This document shows, in pieces, positions 1 through 12,063 of a DNA stretch of 64,000 nucleotides. The notes under the pieces are model-generated. The model searched no databases, was not told the origin of the DNA, and saw only the letters and a program-made list of their open reading frames with translations. The translations under genes were made by a program, and so were the position numbers. Origin of the DNA: Annona cherimola. Taxonomy: Eukaryota > Streptophyta > Magnoliopsida > Magnoliales > Annonaceae. The stretch lies in the NCBI GenBank assembly GCA_030490835.1, contig CM059977.1:20441335-20505334 (forward strand). Direction: 5' to 3'. Numbering within the stretch: position 1 is the first letter of the stretch; every line of letters starts with the position of its first letter.

Positions 1-592
1 CCTAATGGTGTGAGTATAAGTAGAATTATGATAAACATTCGTAGATATAAAAAGAGTTTTTAAAAATTCATAGGTAAAAGTGAAATTATAAAGAAATTCA
101 TGAGCATATAAGAAATTCACTTATGCTTAAAAAAATCGTTGGCACTAAAGGACTGCAAAAGCCGTCCTGAGAGTCGTCATCACTCGATACAAACGAAACA
201 CGAGGAAACAAACCCAAACTACAAATTTCGCCGTAATCAAACCTAACCTAATCCAACATTAACCCTAAAAAGAATAATTCCAACCTTTCTTCGACCCAAA
301 AGTTAACCGAACTCCTCAATTTAGAAAGCAACCGCCAAACACGAATAGAAGGCGATAGTGGCGTTTCCGTTATTAAGTACAATGGCAGTGGCATTTCACT
401 GATTGGATCCTTAGCTCAGCATTGTCCCCCCCTTCTTCCCTGCTAAGAAAAACCCAAGGAATCAAAAAAATCCCAGGAGAAGCGAATGGAAACCAAATCT
501 CGCTTCTTCCATTTCCCAATCCAAACACAACTCAATATCGAAAAGCATCAGTTTTGATTTTTAGAGAGAGCAAAACTAACAAACGGATGTAA
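1..592. promoter_or_regulatory. 5' flank of the MORN-repeat gene
   Basis: AT-rich sequence with no supported gene, leading into the start codon of the plus-strand MORN gene. It presumably holds that gene's promoter and 5'UTR. I see no convincing TATA box or other definable motif. Confidence 0.4.
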
Positions 593-3500
593 ATGCATCA
601 TAAGAAATCCGATTTCGACCCGGTCGGAAGGAATGATCTTCGAACTCCATCCCTTCCTCCCCACATCCAAATCCAAATTCCCGAATCCCAGCGCACCTCT
701 CAAAAGCAGAATGACCAAATCCCCATCTCCGTATCCGCCCCCCACAAGCGCCCCATAATGCAAAACCCCCCTCCCCAAAACCTAACCCTACCCTCCTTCC
801 GCTCCCCAATCCCCCATTCCATCTCCCACGAACGCTCCGCCGCCGCCGCCGCCTTCCGCGTCCTCCGCCACGTCCGGGTACACCTCCGCCTCCTCCTCCT
901 CCTGTCGCTGCCGTCTCTCTACTTCTTCGCCTCCAATCCCCGCCGCTCGATCGCCCTCGATCTCCTCTCTGCTGTCGCTTTCTCGGCGGCGGTCGTCTTT
1001 TCTTTCACCGTCGCGCTCCCTCGCTTCCCGTCCATACGCCTCTTCCTGCGCCGATCCCTCTCGTTCAATCTCCCGGCCGTGTGCCGTGCGGATTCCTCGC
1101 CGGTGGTCTGGTTCATCGGTTCGAGGACCAGGTCCGGCTGGCGGGCGGAAGCTGCAGCGTCGGGCTACGGTGTGCAGGTGTACAGCAATCGGGACGTTTA
1201 TGAAGGGGAATTCCACCGGGGGAAGTTCTCCGGTAGTGGGGTTTACTACTATAATATGAGCGGCCGTTACGAGGGAGATTGGATCGACGGCAAGTATGAC
1301 GGGCACGGCGTCGAGACATGGGCCAAGGGGAGCCGCTACCGGGGACAATACCGGCAGGGGCTGAGACATGGGTTTGGGGTATATAGATTCTACACGGGAG
1401 ATGTTTATGCTGGGCAATGGTTGAATGGGCAGAGCCATGGCTGCGGAGTGCACACTTGCGAGGATGGCAGCCGCTACGTTGGGGAATTCAAATGGGGGGT
1501 CAAGCATGGCCTTGGACACTACCATTTCAGGTAATGGAGGTGTTGGCTTCTGTTTTTCGAAGCTTACCTTTTTTTCTATGTCCCTTAATTGGGGCTGTTG
1601 GATTGAATGCTATCTGGATTGTGTGAATTCTATCTCTTGGTGTCCTAGTTCTGAGGTCTGATATTATTAACTGATTTTAGTAATAAGGATTTCCGCGCAT
1701 TTGTGCATTCTTGGACACATTTTTTCTTTCTTGTTTTGTTTTGTTTTGTTTTGTTATTGTGGGGGATTTACTGAATTTGGGCGTTTCATCTTCTTGGGTA
1801 CTCTGAAATGGAAAAGGGAATTGGATTCTTACTTCTTAAAGTTTGTTATTCTCTGCTTCTTGGGTCATTAACGTTTCCTAAGCGTCGATTCTCTATCCTA
1901 CTCGGCTTCTGGAGTTGTCTGTATTCCGATTGTTTTCTGGCTTTAGAAAAAAACAAGAACAAAAAAAAAAAAAAAAAAAGAATTTTGGTTTAGCTTGATT
2001 GTTGATGAATTTCTTTTCGAAGCTGTGGCTACTTGATGGTTGTGTTGGCTTTTTGTTTAAAATCTTCTTTGTGTGATATCTGGTGGCAAGGTATCGTCAT
2101 TTGAAAAATATCAATTCTTCTTTTCTTCATCATTTAGTAATTATGTTGATGCCAAATATCTAATTCTTCTTTTCATGCATTAGCGTGGCGGTACAGTGCT
2201 CTTCCTTTTTACTGTTACTTTTCCTTCTCTATCTCTACATCGCCAACTTTTTATACCTTATATCGAACCATTCATGTACTTTATCCATCCCACTTTTCCC
2301 CACACATCTTTTGATATTATTTGACATCTTAATTAGCTAACTATTTTAATTTTTTCATTAGTACATATACATTTCAGTTACCGTTAATTTATTTCTTATG
2401 TACTCTTGTAGATAATTTCCATGATGCTGTATACTGCAACCTTGGTAGAACGGTTCCTTTCCAGGGTTTTTCCCGATCTCCTAATCCTTGGTTTTCCGAG
2501 GTCCATGAGCAGCATCGCTTCTCTTATTTATCATCATCATAATATCATTATTGTTGTTGTTCTTATTCTATTCTTTAAAATTGTAAATCACTTGCATTCA
2601 GTGGCAACCAACAGCTCAATGTCCTTGTAACACAGGTGGTTGGAGTACCAGTAGCAAAGTCATCTGCCAGGATCAAAGCCCCTACCATAGCCCCATCAGC
2701 ACTTTTATTTGACTGTGCTTCGTATCCAAACTATTTGCTTTGTCAGTATAAAGCATCTCGCTCTGAAGCCTTGCTGCTTTATTGTTATGAATTGCAAAGC
2801 ATTTCCCTTAAAGGCTAATGCGCACACATGGGGGGGGGGGGGGGGGGGACCTTCCTTTTGAATTTGATTTTTTGAATACTAGAAGAATGTGTCATATGCA
2901 GTAACTTAGACAACCAATTAACTTCCAATTATGGCACATTGCCCATATAATTAGGAGTCCACGTCATTTGAACTATAAAATACTGCCTTTATGAAGAAAA
3001 TGTGAAATATAATCTCACTACATGAGGAAATTCAGGTCCTCAATCTGCCTTGTAGACAATTTTGCTTCGTTCAAGTTTTTGTGAGAAGAAGTGGTTTACA
3101 CAATATAACCATTAAGCTTCAGGGACGTTTCCTGCATTCAAGTATACTAATGAGTGTCCCATTACCATAGCTTGTTTAAAAAACATTTTTCCCCCAACAA
3201 TTCTTGGCACACTGTTTAGAAGAGCTATTTTGAATCTTTATTAGTTGAAATTGAGTTCCATTTTTTTGGAACTTTTATTGGTTTTTTATTTTTTCGTTGG
3301 TTTCATCATCTTAATGAACCTACTTAATATTGTATTAGCTCTGTGATGGTAACTTTTACCGAGCAATTTTTTAGATGCGACAGATTTCTTAGCAATTTTT
3401 TGGATACTGATTCTTTTACCATGTCCAGAAACGGAGACAGATTTTCAGGGGAATACTTTGCTGACAAGATGCATGGGTTTGGAGTGTATCAATATGCAAA

Positions 3501-5153
3501 TGGACATAGGTATGAGGGATCCTGGCATGAGGGAAGAAGGCAGGGACTTGGGATGTTTACATTTAGAAATGGAGAGACACAGTCAGGCCACTGGCAAAAT
3601 GGCACGCTTGATACATTGAGCACTCAGAACAATCATGTCGGATTTCCTATTGCTGTTAACCATTCCAAAGTGCTCAATGCAGTGCAGGTGAAGGAACTTC
3701 GCTTTGCTATTATCTGATGCGAATGAATTTCTGATGAATAAAAAATGAGAGGCAAGAAACACTAATAAGGAATGGGAGCTGCATAGGCTTTTCCTCTCTG
3801 TGATTTTCTAATGATAACTAATCAAATATATCCTATTGTTCATTATTTGTCCAACTTAATTTTCCGTGTCTGTTTATAAATCCTTGGCTCCTTCAGGAAA
3901 AGGAGTTGGGGAGTACAAGGCAGCCTTCTCAGGCATAGTAAGTGATAGTGCGTGTGCAGTTGCAGGGCAATAATTATCTGATGGCATTCTGCGATTCAGA
4001 TTGCCTAACACACCTTTCCTTCCTCCTGAGTAATGGAGTGTTAATTATCTTTTCACCTGGTGATATGCCAGATTTATCTTGTGGGTTTTGCATCAACGAA
4101 TTTACAGGATATGCTGCTGACTGTCTCAGCTGATGACAAGCGCCACCTCGTGGTTGTATAGGTCATTATGTGTGACAGTGGATGGATAGGATACATCCTT
4201 GTCATTGAATTTTTTTTTTTTTTTAAAATTCTTCATATTTACAACTCAATCCAATTATATATTTCCAGTCTTTTAACTTCAGGAGTGTAGATCTAACAAT
4301 GTTGTTAACAGAGTAGCTATGGAGATGTTGTTGCAGTAAATGGGAGATAAATTCCCCATGCCGAGATGAAAATCTCAGACTTCCTATACCAATGCGGAAC
4401 TCTTTGCCGGAATCTGATCCTATACTCCCGGGAGCATGCACCTATTATTTTTAATTTTTTTTTTGAAATTTTTTTTTACAATAGTGTTAATCTATATGTA
4501 TTTAATATGTGTATAAATTTTTACTATTTTTGGGGTATTTTAGATATTTATGTTTGATTTTTGAAAAACAGTGACATTTTAAGTAATTTTAAATTACTAA
4601 AATACCACTGATTTTTAAAAATCCGAAATAAATATCTAAAAATTTCCAAAAATGGTAAAAATTGATACATACATTAAATACACTTAGGTTAACAAGTTCA
4701 TGAAAAAATTTTGAATAAAAAAAAAAAAGGTATATGCGCCTGGGAGCATAGGATCAGGGACCCTCTTTGCCAGCCGTCGAATGCTGGCCCTTGTCCTAGA
4801 AATGTTGATCATGATGTTTATAATTGATGTGTTCTTTCATGTAAATGATTCCTGTGCATTATTTTCTATTAGCCAGTGTCCAGTTGTGTCCAGATAAAGG
4901 CACTCTGATTATAAACAATATCTAGAACAAACACGAATGCAACTTGGCCGATGGATTTCTCTTGATATATGTTCAGGAAGCTCGAAGAGCAGCAGAGAAA
5001 GCATACAGTGTTGCGAGGGTTGATGAGAGAGTGAACAGGGCAGTGGCAGCTGCCAACAAAGCTGCCGGTGCAGCAAGAGTAGCGGCAGTGAAAGCGGTGC
5101 AGAAGCAGCCAAATGACAGGATTGGAGATGACGTGCAGGTCCAAGTTGTTTGA
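593..5153 (+). CDS. MORN-repeat protein with N-terminal hydrophobic segments
   Basis: Three coding exons: 593..1530, 3429..3687 and 4977..5153, giving 457 residues. Junctions are AG|GTAATG, TCCAG|AAACGG, CAG|GTGAAG and TTCAG|GAAGCT, and the frame is continuous. The start, MHHKKSD, matches plant homologues annotated as SET7/9-family or MORN proteins (AT1G77660-like). Residues about 96-113 and 119-142 are two hydrophobic, probably membrane, segments after a Pro/Ser-rich N terminus. MORN repeats run from about residue 202 to 380, with recurring YEGxW/F and GxGxY signatures (YEGEF, YEGDW, YVGEF, YEGSW). The C terminus is an Ala/Arg-rich helix (AARVAAVKAV). MORN repeats commonly act as membrane-proximal scaffolds. 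No SET domain is visible, so methyltransferase names for this family are unsupported here. Intron 2 carries a foldback MITE. Confidence 0.93.
2830..2848 (+). repeat. G19 homopolymer in MORN intron 1
   Basis: An uninterrupted run of 19 G follows a short CA-rich stretch in intron 1. It lies on the transcribed (RNA-like) strand. Confidence 0.95.
4411..4763. mobile_element. Foldback MITE (family B, Mutator-like) in MORN intron 2
   Basis: The element has long imperfect inverted arms. The left end contains CTGATCCTATACTCCC and the right end is its near complement (GGGAGCATAGGATCAG). A central hinge lies around CAGTGACATT / ACCACTGATTT. Flanking 10-bp repeats TCTTTGCCGG (4401-4410) and TCTTTGCCAG (4764-4773) differ by one base and look like an old target-site duplication of Mutator length. 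Related copies lie at about 10.0, 20.6, 50.3 and 56.9-60.5 kb. Confidence 0.75.
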
Positions 5154-6792
5154 GTTGTTTATCCTTTTTCCATTTGCAGTGAATGTCACTGACATAATTA
5201 GGAGCAGAGTAAAAGAGGTCATCAATCCATGTCTTCGATCTGCATCGTTTCACATGTTTCTTCCTCCCTGGCTGCTGGTGCAACCGAAGGTCCTGCTTGG
5301 AACCAATCTATCAAACAATGGAGAACACGGCTGATTGAGGAGCAGGTGGGCACCCTTCTGTGCCGTTGTACAGTGATGCGTGAAAGGTGGCGGCAGCTCC
5401 ACTTAACTTTGCGAGAGAGAAGGGGTCTTTTTTTTTTTTTCTTTGTCACTTCATGTAAAGGTCCATTTCTCCTTTTTTCTTTTATTATTATTTTCTTTCG
5501 AGCGGGTGCTGGTGTGTAGGTGAAACCTCAGGCCAGCAATATGTCTCTTGTGTGCGAGTTGGGGCCTTATTGTAAGATCTGTGGAAGAGGCAATTGTCAG
5601 GAGCATTTTATTATTGGCACTATTTTCTTTTTCAGTTGGAAACTAATTAGAGTGGAGTTAATTATCCATCAAAATATTGATCGATGATGATCGAAGAGGG
5701 TGCCCATCCATCATGAGGATGAACCGAGTTTTATAGACCTAGTTTTAGATGAGGAGGTGTACGAGTGGGCGAATGTTCAGTCTCGGTCTGTCCTAGCAAA
5801 TTACCTGGAATCATGTGGTTGACAATATCGGTGACTCGGTTTTCAGTTTACCTTTACCAGAACCCGAACCCGAACCAACCGAGGTGCAGCCCCCAACCCC
5901 GAGTCCCTACCTCGACTCCCTTATTTCGAGTTTGCTAAAAAACCCATCCAATTTTCAAGGGCGTTTGTGGAACACATCCCATTGCTGAGAGCTATTTCGC
6001 ATAATACTTTTGGAGCAAAAAGTTTCTAGTTTCAAAAAATGGGAAGGCAAACGCCAATAATCTTTTTTGTGCACATACAATTAAAGGACTGCGCATCATA
6101 TATATTGTAAATGGCAGATAACACTTGCATAATAATGAACAGATTCAAGCTCAGAAGAATGCAAGGTGCAATGACAGGCTTGAAATTTTATAGTTCCATG
6201 TGGCAATGGCAGGCTTGAAGTTTTATAGTTCCATGAGACTGCCGATCCACGTTTGCCTAAATTGCAAATAACAGGCCCACGCAACGCTAGGGGAATTAGG
6301 CTTATTTCAAATACTTACAACCTAACGAGTTCCTGTAAAGTACCGCTTTTTTTTTGTTTTTTTTTTCCTTTGCGTAAAAAACCCAAAATTTTATCTTGAA
6401 ACACAAATGACCACTTCCCTCTTCACCATGTTCAATAATTTGGATATATTCCTAAAAGAATCTGATAGTTGTATGATTAAAATATGAGAGTAACCTAAAA
6501 GACGAGTTGGTGTTGATTTTTCACAAATGGAATCATAGCGGAGCCAGCTAAAGGTTTCGCGTGGTAAGAATATCTAGTTTAATGTTACCAAGAAATGAAG
6601 TTAAAATTATAAGAGTTATGAGACCTGTTATAATACAAAAGACCCAACAGCCTGGTGGTGAAGGCATATATTCCTGATACTTACGTGGATGGTTGAATTA
6701 TTGAAAAGGGTCACGTATGCCATGGGCACGTTGATTAGGTAAAAGAGTATAACTTTAGCATTTTTTTTGAAAGATAGAGACATAGGATAACA

Positions 6793-6824
<32 letters not shown>

Positions 6825-7736
6825 GAGAGGGAGAGAGAGAGAGAGGTCCCTTTTTCGTGCAAGCGTTTAGCTTGTTTCATACAATTATGCATTAGTCGAA
6901 TTTGATACAGCAGCGGCCCATACGCGTAATGTAAACCTATGCTTAGTTACTGGATTTCTTCCTTTCCCTTTTCGCTGTTAATCTTTTTATCAGAAGAAAA
7001 CCAGTGCATCTACTTTATTAAGTCACGTTTCGTACCATAGTTTGTGTTGATGCGTTTTTCACCAGTCCCTATTGAATCTTTACTAGTTGAATTGAGCTCC
7101 AATTTAATTATTGGCATTTTTTTTTTTTTTTGGCTTGCATCTTAATAAACCTAGTTAATATTGGATTCGGTATCACTCGGGTCATTCGGGCAGGTCAACC
7201 CTACCACAAAACCAAACCAAGGTCGAAATGCTAGGAGAATTAAACCCTCTTTGCCACGCTGACCCCTTGCCTGCTGCCTACAATTTAATAGAAATCACTA
7301 CAACCCTGACTATCTAGGTGGCGTTGAATTCAATTGTGATGCCACATTTCCGGATGGTTGCTTGTGACTGATCAACACCCTTCCAAATTTAATGAAAATC
7401 ACTTAAATCAGTGACATCCCTCACGAGGGATTGCTTGAGTTACCAAGCATGCAAAGCTACTTTAATAATTATTAATAAATGCGCAGAGTCAGTACTTTTT
7501 GAGTACATTGCAACAGCCTATGAGTTCAATGCTTGAATCAGTCTGGGTTTCTCACCATTCCTTGAGTCCAATACAACAACAGAAATACAGCCTACCCATC
7601 ATGAATTAGTTCAAATCACAAATCAAATTCCAAAAGCTTGCAAGTACTTCAAAATATTTGCCCGTGATTAACTACTCGGCATCCACTACGTAAAAATAAA
7701 GTCAACCAAATTGTAACAACCTAAAGTGGTTTTCAA
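5154..7736. other. Intergenic: MORN 3' end to RPL37a 3' end
   Basis: The first part is presumably 3'UTR of the MORN gene. The rest is AT-rich with no supportable gene. It holds a short direct duplication at about 6168-6240 (unit about 42 bp), an interrupted (GA)n tract at 6796-6845, and at about 7030-7170 a diverged copy of MORN intron 1 sequence. The neighbouring RPL37a gene is convergent on the opposite strand. Confidence 0.6.
6796..6845 (+). repeat. (GA)n microsatellite, interrupted
   Basis: About 50 bp of GAGA repeats with a few GGG interruptions, in intergenic DNA. Confidence 0.9.
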
Positions 7737-9753
7737 TCACCCTTCTGTCTGCTCCCTCAGTCGTCGGATTGTGCTCCTCACCGTCACAGCACTTGCAGTA
7801 CTTGGAAAAAGAAAAATCAACCGCTCAGCAAAACAAAAACATTAATCGAATAACTTTCAAGCATGAAGGTAAAAGAGGGTAAAGGGAATTACTTCAATGT
7901 GTAAGCTCCACCAGCTTTGACTTTGCCACAGTCCTTGCAACTCCAGATCCCAACAGCCTTCCTTTTCACTGCATACTGTATTAAAGAATCCAAATTATGG
8001 GAATCATAAAGATCAGGTGTCAATAAATTCAAGTACAACTCACTGTGCTACTTAAGAAACTTTGAAATGGACAAACCTTCCAATAACCTCACAACCATCA
8101 TCATAGTCTCTGAGCTATAATACAACAACGAATAGCTTATGAGCCATAAAGTTGATAATTATGCTACTGAACCTGCTCATTTGGCTAAGCAACCAAGTCA
8201 AAGATCATGCTTTGACTAGCTGAGATTTAAGATCAAAGAGCTTCTTTCTTTCTCTTCACTAGATGAATTTTTATTCCACAGTTCAAAGACCAATTAACCA
8301 GTCTTCTTAAACACTAAACTGACAGAGCTAAACAGCACGGTTAATCATTTTATGATTTCAACTCATATGTGTCATAATATATCTAAGATAAAAGATCAGC
8401 ATCCCTCATCTGAAGATCACCTGGTGCCAAAACATTGGGCAATTAACCAAAGCAGCAATCAATGGAGTTATGCTGCAACTAATCTTGCACCCTGGTGTTT
8501 GGCTCATGTGCTCTTTAGGATGCATTACGGGGCTGTGATCAACTCTCATTATATAGTGTTTTAGGCATTGCATTAAATGTCACTCCTCAGCAATGGTACC
8601 ACTGTGGTATACTGCAGCTGGATCTGGAGTCACATTCAATCATCTTGATAATGGAGGAAACCTGGCTCATTGAGTCTCCAAAACCTGACAAGATCCTACT
8701 TGGAGGTTCCAATTTGAATATACCTTTCCACAGAACTCACAGAAGTACTTTGCATGCTGGCTGACTTCCATTTTCTTGATCTGCTTCCTCAAGCTGGCAC
8801 CATATCTTGTGCCTGAAATGCCACACAGGGTTAGACATGGTACTTTGCTTTCATATACAAAGCTTGAAGCTCAGAACAACATCAATAGCACCTACCATAT
8901 TTGCCGACAATTCCGGCCTTCCTTGTGCGCTTGGTCTACATCCAGAACACACATCACAAACCAATGAGTACTGCACCCACTACAGCCTACAATTATTAAC
9001 CAAGGTAAATGCCCATGCAGGCATTTTATGGTATATCAATAGTAGGGAGGTCACCCACTGTCTCCTGGGAAGTCCCACCATAGCATTCATACTAACATAT
9101 ATTGAGCAATCACAAAACACATGTTCACTAAGTCATATATTAGAAAAGCTAGTCAACAGAAAATTACAAATTCGTAAATTCAAGAGACCAGGTCGACAGT
9201 ACCACAGCTGATTAATGAAAGAAAAGAAGATATTTGGAAGTGCAATTTTGTATTGCTGTGTTCAATCACAAAGACGAAGCAACCAAATTCTACGGCCAGT
9301 TTCTGTGTGTAACATTCTAGATCAACAACCCCCATAAGCATCCTCCTTCCTAGGTTACAATCCCACTTCTATCGAAGATTTAATTCATTCAAGTTCATCA
9401 TCATTGATTGAACAAGATTATCTCAAACTGGTTTTCCATTGAAGATGTTAGTAGTCAAACAATTTTATCAAAGGCAGTGCATCATCTTAACTCATACCCT
9501 ATTCAGATTCCCCCATATACAGTCCGCAGAATCACATATTATCACATTTTAAGCACAAGACGCAAACTAGAATTTACATTTGCTTCTCATCAATCGCTAG
9601 TATCTCAGCAATGTCATTCCAACGACGATATCATTCCTCTAAAATTCTCACATATAAGATCATTCTTTTCTGTAGAAATTTCAGTGCAAGTCATCAGCAC
9701 CAGACAGGTTGCATGAGAGCATATTAGCAATTAGCGATTGTCAAACGTACCAT
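7737..9753 (-). CDS. RPL37A: 60S ribosomal protein eL43 (RPL37a)
   Basis: The gene has five minus-strand coding exons: 9751..9753, 8897..8936, 8803-region 8724..8812, 7893..7975 and 7737..7800. They total 279 nt, or 92 residues, the normal family length. The exons are so small that no long open frame marks the gene. The product begins [15 protein letters not shown] and ends [11 protein letters not shown]4 zinc-ribbon is intact at Cys39, Cys42, Cys57 and Cys60 (CEFC and CKDC). Splice joins include ATG|GTACGT, TGTAG|ACCAAG, CAG|GCACAAG, AAG|GTATAT, ACAG|TATGCA and CCAAG|TACTGC, all in frame. The first coding exon supplies only the ATG. The protein is a structural component of the cytosolic large ribosomal subunit. 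No residue expected for the family is missing. Confidence 0.96.
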
Positions 9754-9825
9754 CTTCGCTGCCGGGATAGCTTCCCTGTCTTTCTGCGCCTGCGGACGTA
9801 AAAGCAGAAGAAGCTGCAGGAGGCC

Positions 9826-9835
9826 AAAACCCTAG
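9826..9835 (-). promoter_or_regulatory. Telo-box of the RPL37a promoter / 5'UTR
   Basis: AAAACCCTAG on the plus strand (CTAGGGTTTT on the gene strand). It lies about 75 bp upstream of the start codon, close to the predicted transcription start. Telo-boxes of this type are common in plant ribosomal-protein and translation-factor genes and coordinate their expression in dividing cells. Confidence 0.7.
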
Positions 9836-9848
9836 CTGGTAGCTGACA

Positions 9849-9856
9849 TTTATAAG
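9849..9856 (-). promoter_or_regulatory. TATA box of RPL37a
   Basis: CTTATAAA on the minus strand, about 100 bp upstream of the ATG. It predicts a transcription start near 9820-9826, next to the telo-box. A GGGCC-rich stretch (about 9900-9920), resembling site II elements of ribosomal-protein promoters, lies farther upstream. Confidence 0.6.
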
Positions 9857-12063
9857 AGGCAGAAAGAAGCTCCATCGTGTGCGGCGTGCGTCATTCGGCC
9901 ATCTTCAGTTCTAGCGAGCCCGGCCCGTTCGTAGGCCTTCTATTACCGTACGGGTTGGGGAGGGGGCCTGTGTATGAAAGAAGGTGAAAATTAAAAATGC
10001 CGTTTTTTAGAGGGCTGCTATTTCATACACTCGGGTGTAAATATTTACTTTTTATTTTTAAAAAAATTATTTTACAAAATTATTAATCAAAGTATATTCA
10101 TGTGTATCAATTTTTTTTTATCATTTTTTGGATATTTTTTAATTTTTTAGATTTTTTTAAAATCAGTGACATTTTAATAATTTAAAAATAAAAAAATAAA
10201 TTAAATACACATGTGTGCACCAAGCCTAAGTATACCCAAGTGCATTTAGGCATTATTACTTTTTTATATGTCCTTGGCCCTCTACAAAATTGTTAACCCA
10301 GATAATAATGATGCTTGTTATTAAAATAATGCTATTTGATTAATGGAATAAATCCAAATGCATCCATTTGGCTCAATGACTCGCCAAAATAGCATTTCTC
10401 CCAGCAAAAGTGCAATTACTCTATTGAAATGCTTGGCTAAACACACCTTAAATTAATTGTCAACTAAAATAATTTAATGGAAATATCTAAATCAATTTAA
10501 ATAAACAAGATTTTAATTCGATTATAAATATATAAAAATAAAAGTATTTTAAATTTTACTGAAAAGATTAAAATATGCAACAACCCAAAGAAGAAAAGTA
10601 ATGGCGCTGCATGAGAGTAGAAACATTCGTGAGAATCCCAATGAAAAAAAGTAAAAATAATGCATAAATAAATATCTTTAAATTTTCAAATATACTTAAA
10701 TATAATTTATCTTTTTATTTTTATTGTGTCAGATGACTAAGCATCACTGACGAATGTGTACTACCGTATCGAGGCACTGTCTCTGTCCAACATATAACTT
10801 TGACCTCTCAGTTACATTAATCTAACACTACTAATATATTTTTGTGTCCTGCTTACGAAGCAAATTGATCATAAGCCCAGAGTAAACTAAAAATATAAAA
10901 ACTTCCACGTCATTCCTTTGATCTCAGAGACGTGATGATATTTTCAGAAAATGACAAAGATAGAGAACCGGTTTTTATAACTGAAATCATTCGTATAAGA
11001 TCAATAGACATAATTAATATCACATTATCTCATAAATAAGGGACAAAAAAGCTTTGGCAATATTTTTTAAAATTGAGCTGATTTCACTTATTATTTGCTA
11101 TAAAAAGAACTCCGCAGCCTCCCAGAAACATGGGCGCAGCATTGGAATGCAAGAAATTAATCGGATGTTAGAAGAAACTTCTAGCCATACCAACTCAGTA
11201 GCGAGTTATCAGTTATCCACTCTAGGGATAACCCACCCAGCTCAATTTTTAGTGGATTAGGGTTGATAATTCTCAACCTGCAAATCCATTTACATAACTC
11301 ATGTAATCCATTTAATTAAATGAATTGGTTATAAATTGAGTTTGTCTAAACACCAACTCAATTTTACAACCTGTGTAACTCATCCACCCACAAAATCCAT
11401 TTGTAATTCATATAGAGTTAATATATTCCTCACGCTTATTTTATAAGTTGTATATATTTATTGACGGTGGATTAACGTATCAATGAAGAATCTATGTGTG
11501 AAAGCTGGTGCTTTTAAATTCAATCAGATGATTAATATTAGAATTCTTTGCCGATTACATAGAATTACATTTTAAATAATTTATTAGTTAATTTTTTTTT
11601 ATTATTATTCAACTCATGAATAACGCGTTACGCGTCTCATCAACGGGAATTGGGCCGGTGAGGTGGGATGGGCCTAGCGGCTGATCCAGGACGCCGTCGG
11701 CGGGCCTTCGTGGGTCATAATGGACGCGGAGTTCCGGGTTAGCATCCTAGCCATTAATACGCTAACCGACTGTATAACCCCAACAGACACGACGGTCAAC
11801 AGCCTGCGAAGTGCGAACCATGATAACTCATAAAGACCCGGAAAAAAAAAAAACAAACGCATGGCACTGATCCCGCCAACGGTGGAGAAGTGGACCCCAC
11901 TCCAGCAATCATTGAGTGTTGAAATCATTAGCTCCTGCGACTTGCGTTGATCCTTCCCCATCTTCGCATCTCTCTCCCCCCGTCTTTCTCGAGTTGGCCC
12001 TCGCGCGCTTCAAAAAATCCGATCTCCTCTTTTGAAATCCAACAGTTACGCCCTCCGCCTGCC
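9857..12063. other. Divergent intergenic region RPL37a / metacaspase
   Basis: AT-rich DNA between two divergently transcribed genes, so it should hold both promoters. It contains a diverged foldback MITE at about 10020-10260. From about 11200 to 11420 there is repeat-like sequence with recurring AACTCAATTTT / ACAACCTG motifs. The last 400 bp before the metacaspase are more GC-rich. No other gene is supported. Confidence 0.5.
10020..10260. mobile_element. Foldback MITE (family B), diverged copy
   Basis: It shares with the other family-B copies the terminal ACTCGGGTGTA-like ends, the internal AAAATCAGTGACATTTTA hinge, and the TGTATCAATTTTT arm. The right half is degraded and no target duplication is evident. 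Confidence 0.5.

Noticed and set aside
788..1525. 245-codon minus-strand frame opposite MORN exon 1
   Set aside because: It is a shadow of a GC-rich real exon. The plus-strand frame has MORN repeats and a conserved start.
8000..8110. C/D-box-like motifs (ATGATGA, CTGA) on the minus strand in an RPL37a intron
   Set aside because: Spacing is possible for a snoRNA but there is no terminal stem and no recognisable guide, so chance is likelier.
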